The translations under genes were made by a program, and so were the position numbers. Positions 34,221 through 34,675 of a stretch of DNA of 34,675 nt are shown here, piece by piece. The notes below the pieces were generated by a model, which saw only the letters and a program-made list of their open reading frames with translations, did not search any database and was not told the DNA's origin. The first letter of the stretch is position 1. Every line of letters starts with the position of its first letter. The DNA comes from an uncultured Magnetospirillum sp. (GTDB taxonomy: Bacteria; Pseudomonadota; Alphaproteobacteria; Rhodospirillales; Magnetospirillaceae). The DNA is taken from NCBI RefSeq assembly GCF_903853455.1, contig NZ_CAINTR010000106.1, positions 1 through 34,675 on the forward strand. The letters are read 5' to 3'.

Positions 34221-34448
34221 ATGGCCCTGACACCAGCGGAAAAGCAGAGGCGCTATCGACAGCGGCACCGGGACCAGCCAACCCAGGCCCAAAAGATCGC
34301 CATGCTGGAAGCGCGCGTCGTCGAACTTGAGGCGCAACTAAAGGCCGCGAGCGGACTCGACACAGGCTCACAGGGCTCTCATCAGGCGATCGACGAGACG
34401 GTGATCGCCGAGTGGGAACGAGCGCTCGGCCGAAGCCGGAAGCGATAA
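34221..34448 (+). CDS. Small basic coiled-coil protein, bZIP-like in layout
   Basis: A 75-residue protein with GGAGG before the ATG. The N-terminus is strongly basic (KQRRYRQRHRD, 8-18), followed by a helix with hydrophobics at heptad positions (Leu29, Val33, Leu36, Leu40) and then an acidic/polar tail ending in basic RSRKR. A basic region next to a short coiled coil is the layout of leucine-zipper DNA-binding proteins. Similar proteins starting MALTPAEKQRRYR occur in alphaproteobacterial and phage genomes as hypotheticals. Twin palindromes lie just upstream, so it may bind its own promoter; this is inference. Confidence 0.65.
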   Translation: MALTPAEKQRRYRQRHRDQPTQAQKIAMLEARVVELEAQLKAASGLDTGSQGSHQAIDETVIAEWERALGRSRKR

Positions 34449-34550
34449 CCCCCCTCTCTCGGCCGCATGTCATAGGCAGAGGAATGAGGCTCGCGACTCT
34501 CCGCAAGAGAGATTCTGAATTCGGGGAAGAGGGAAAGGCTCCTCGCTGTT
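34449..34550. other. Probable end region of the ISL3-type element
   Basis: The 100 bases between the bZIP-like gene and the transposase stop should contain the right terminal inverted repeat of the element. A short internal inverted repeat (GACTCTC/GAGAG area, about 34494-34512) is present, but I cannot fix the exact terminus or a target duplication without the other end. Confidence 0.3.
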
Positions 34551-34675
34551 TCAAGTGGGTAGCTTGAGTTCGAGTCGGCCAGCGATCAGGTAGATAATCG
34601 CCTTGAGGTTGCGGGTTGATCGGTAGCCCCTGGCTTTGGCCTTGGCCGCTTGAACGAGGCTATTGATGCCTTCGA
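34551..34675 (-). mobile_element. 3' end of an ISL3-family transposase gene (runs off the window)
   Basis: The reverse strand is open from the window edge to the TGA at 34551-34553 and encodes about 40 C-terminal residues: EGINSLVQAAKAKARGYRS, then a short polar piece and KAIIYLIAGRLELKLPT. The N-x-L(I/V)-Q-x-AK-x-(R/K)ARGYRS pattern is the conserved C-terminal end of ISL3-family DDE transposases. The rest of the element lies beyond 34675. It marks a mobile-element boundary on this side of the magnetosome gene cluster. Confidence 0.75.

Noticed and set aside
1-34675. CRISPR array, phage structural genes, or a classic toxin-antitoxin pair.
   Set aside because: No regularly spaced direct repeats, capsid/tail/terminase genes or recognisable toxin-antitoxin couple were seen on either strand.

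Overview
The window reads as a high-GC alphaproteobacterial chromosome, most likely a magnetotactic Magnetospirillum-type organism. The main reason is a set of magnetosome genes: mamX (two CXXCH magnetochrome motifs) overlapping mamZ (an MFS transporter fused to a ferric-reductase-like membrane domain), a MamF/MmsF-type three-helix protein, an Mms6/MamD-type leucine-glycine-repeat protein, and a feoAB pair. The large number of hemerythrin, c-di-GMP and two-component genes fits a microaerophilic, oxygen-tactic lifestyle. All assignments come from reading the sequence; no database search was possible.

Left part (1-12660), signalling. The end of an IS21-like element abuts a 5'-truncated GGDEF-hemerythrin gene. 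It is followed by a protein with a degenerate receiver domain, a CheY-like regulator, a hybrid histidine kinase (3562-5544) and a PAS-PAS-GGDEF-EAL protein (5553-8144). A convergent two-gene unit encodes a short glycine-rich membrane protein and a zinc-finger-like protein. Next come a stand-alone bacteriohemerythrin, an Rcp1-like response regulator, a second bacteriohemerythrin, and a hemerythrin fused to a degenerate receiver. The three hemerythrins share an unusual C-terminal motif.

Middle part (12770-25542, mostly minus strand), magnetosome redox genes and metal efflux. In transcription order it holds a possible mamY, then (after a divergent merR) a P1B ATPase, a CzcB-like adaptor, a CzcA-like RND pump and a NodT/TolC-like outer-membrane lipoprotein, then mamX and mamZ. 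A textbook MerR-type promoter drives the ATPase. My reading is that a metal-efflux module sits inside an ancestral mamY-mamX-mamZ operon and that ftsZm is missing at the end. That depends on the mamY assignment, which is tentative.

Right part (25788-34675). A TerY-like von Willebrand A protein, a PP2C phosphatase and a Ser/Thr kinase form a TerY-P-type phosphorylation triad. After it come a small Ala/Gly-rich membrane protein, feoA, feoB (with an Ala in place of the P-loop Lys), a Cys-rich FeoB-associated peptide and another small membrane peptide. Convergent to these is the mms6/mamD-like and mamF/mmsF-like operon. The last 1.5 kb carries three small genes, twin operator palindromes in front of a bZIP-like peptide gene, and the 3' end of an ISL3-type transposase. 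Likely Fur boxes precede feoA and the mms6-like operon, suggesting that iron supply and crystal-maturation proteins respond to one signal. The most interesting possibility is that the triad, the possible mamY and the iron/magnetosome genes form one iron-responsive, phosphorylation-controlled module; this is inference from position.
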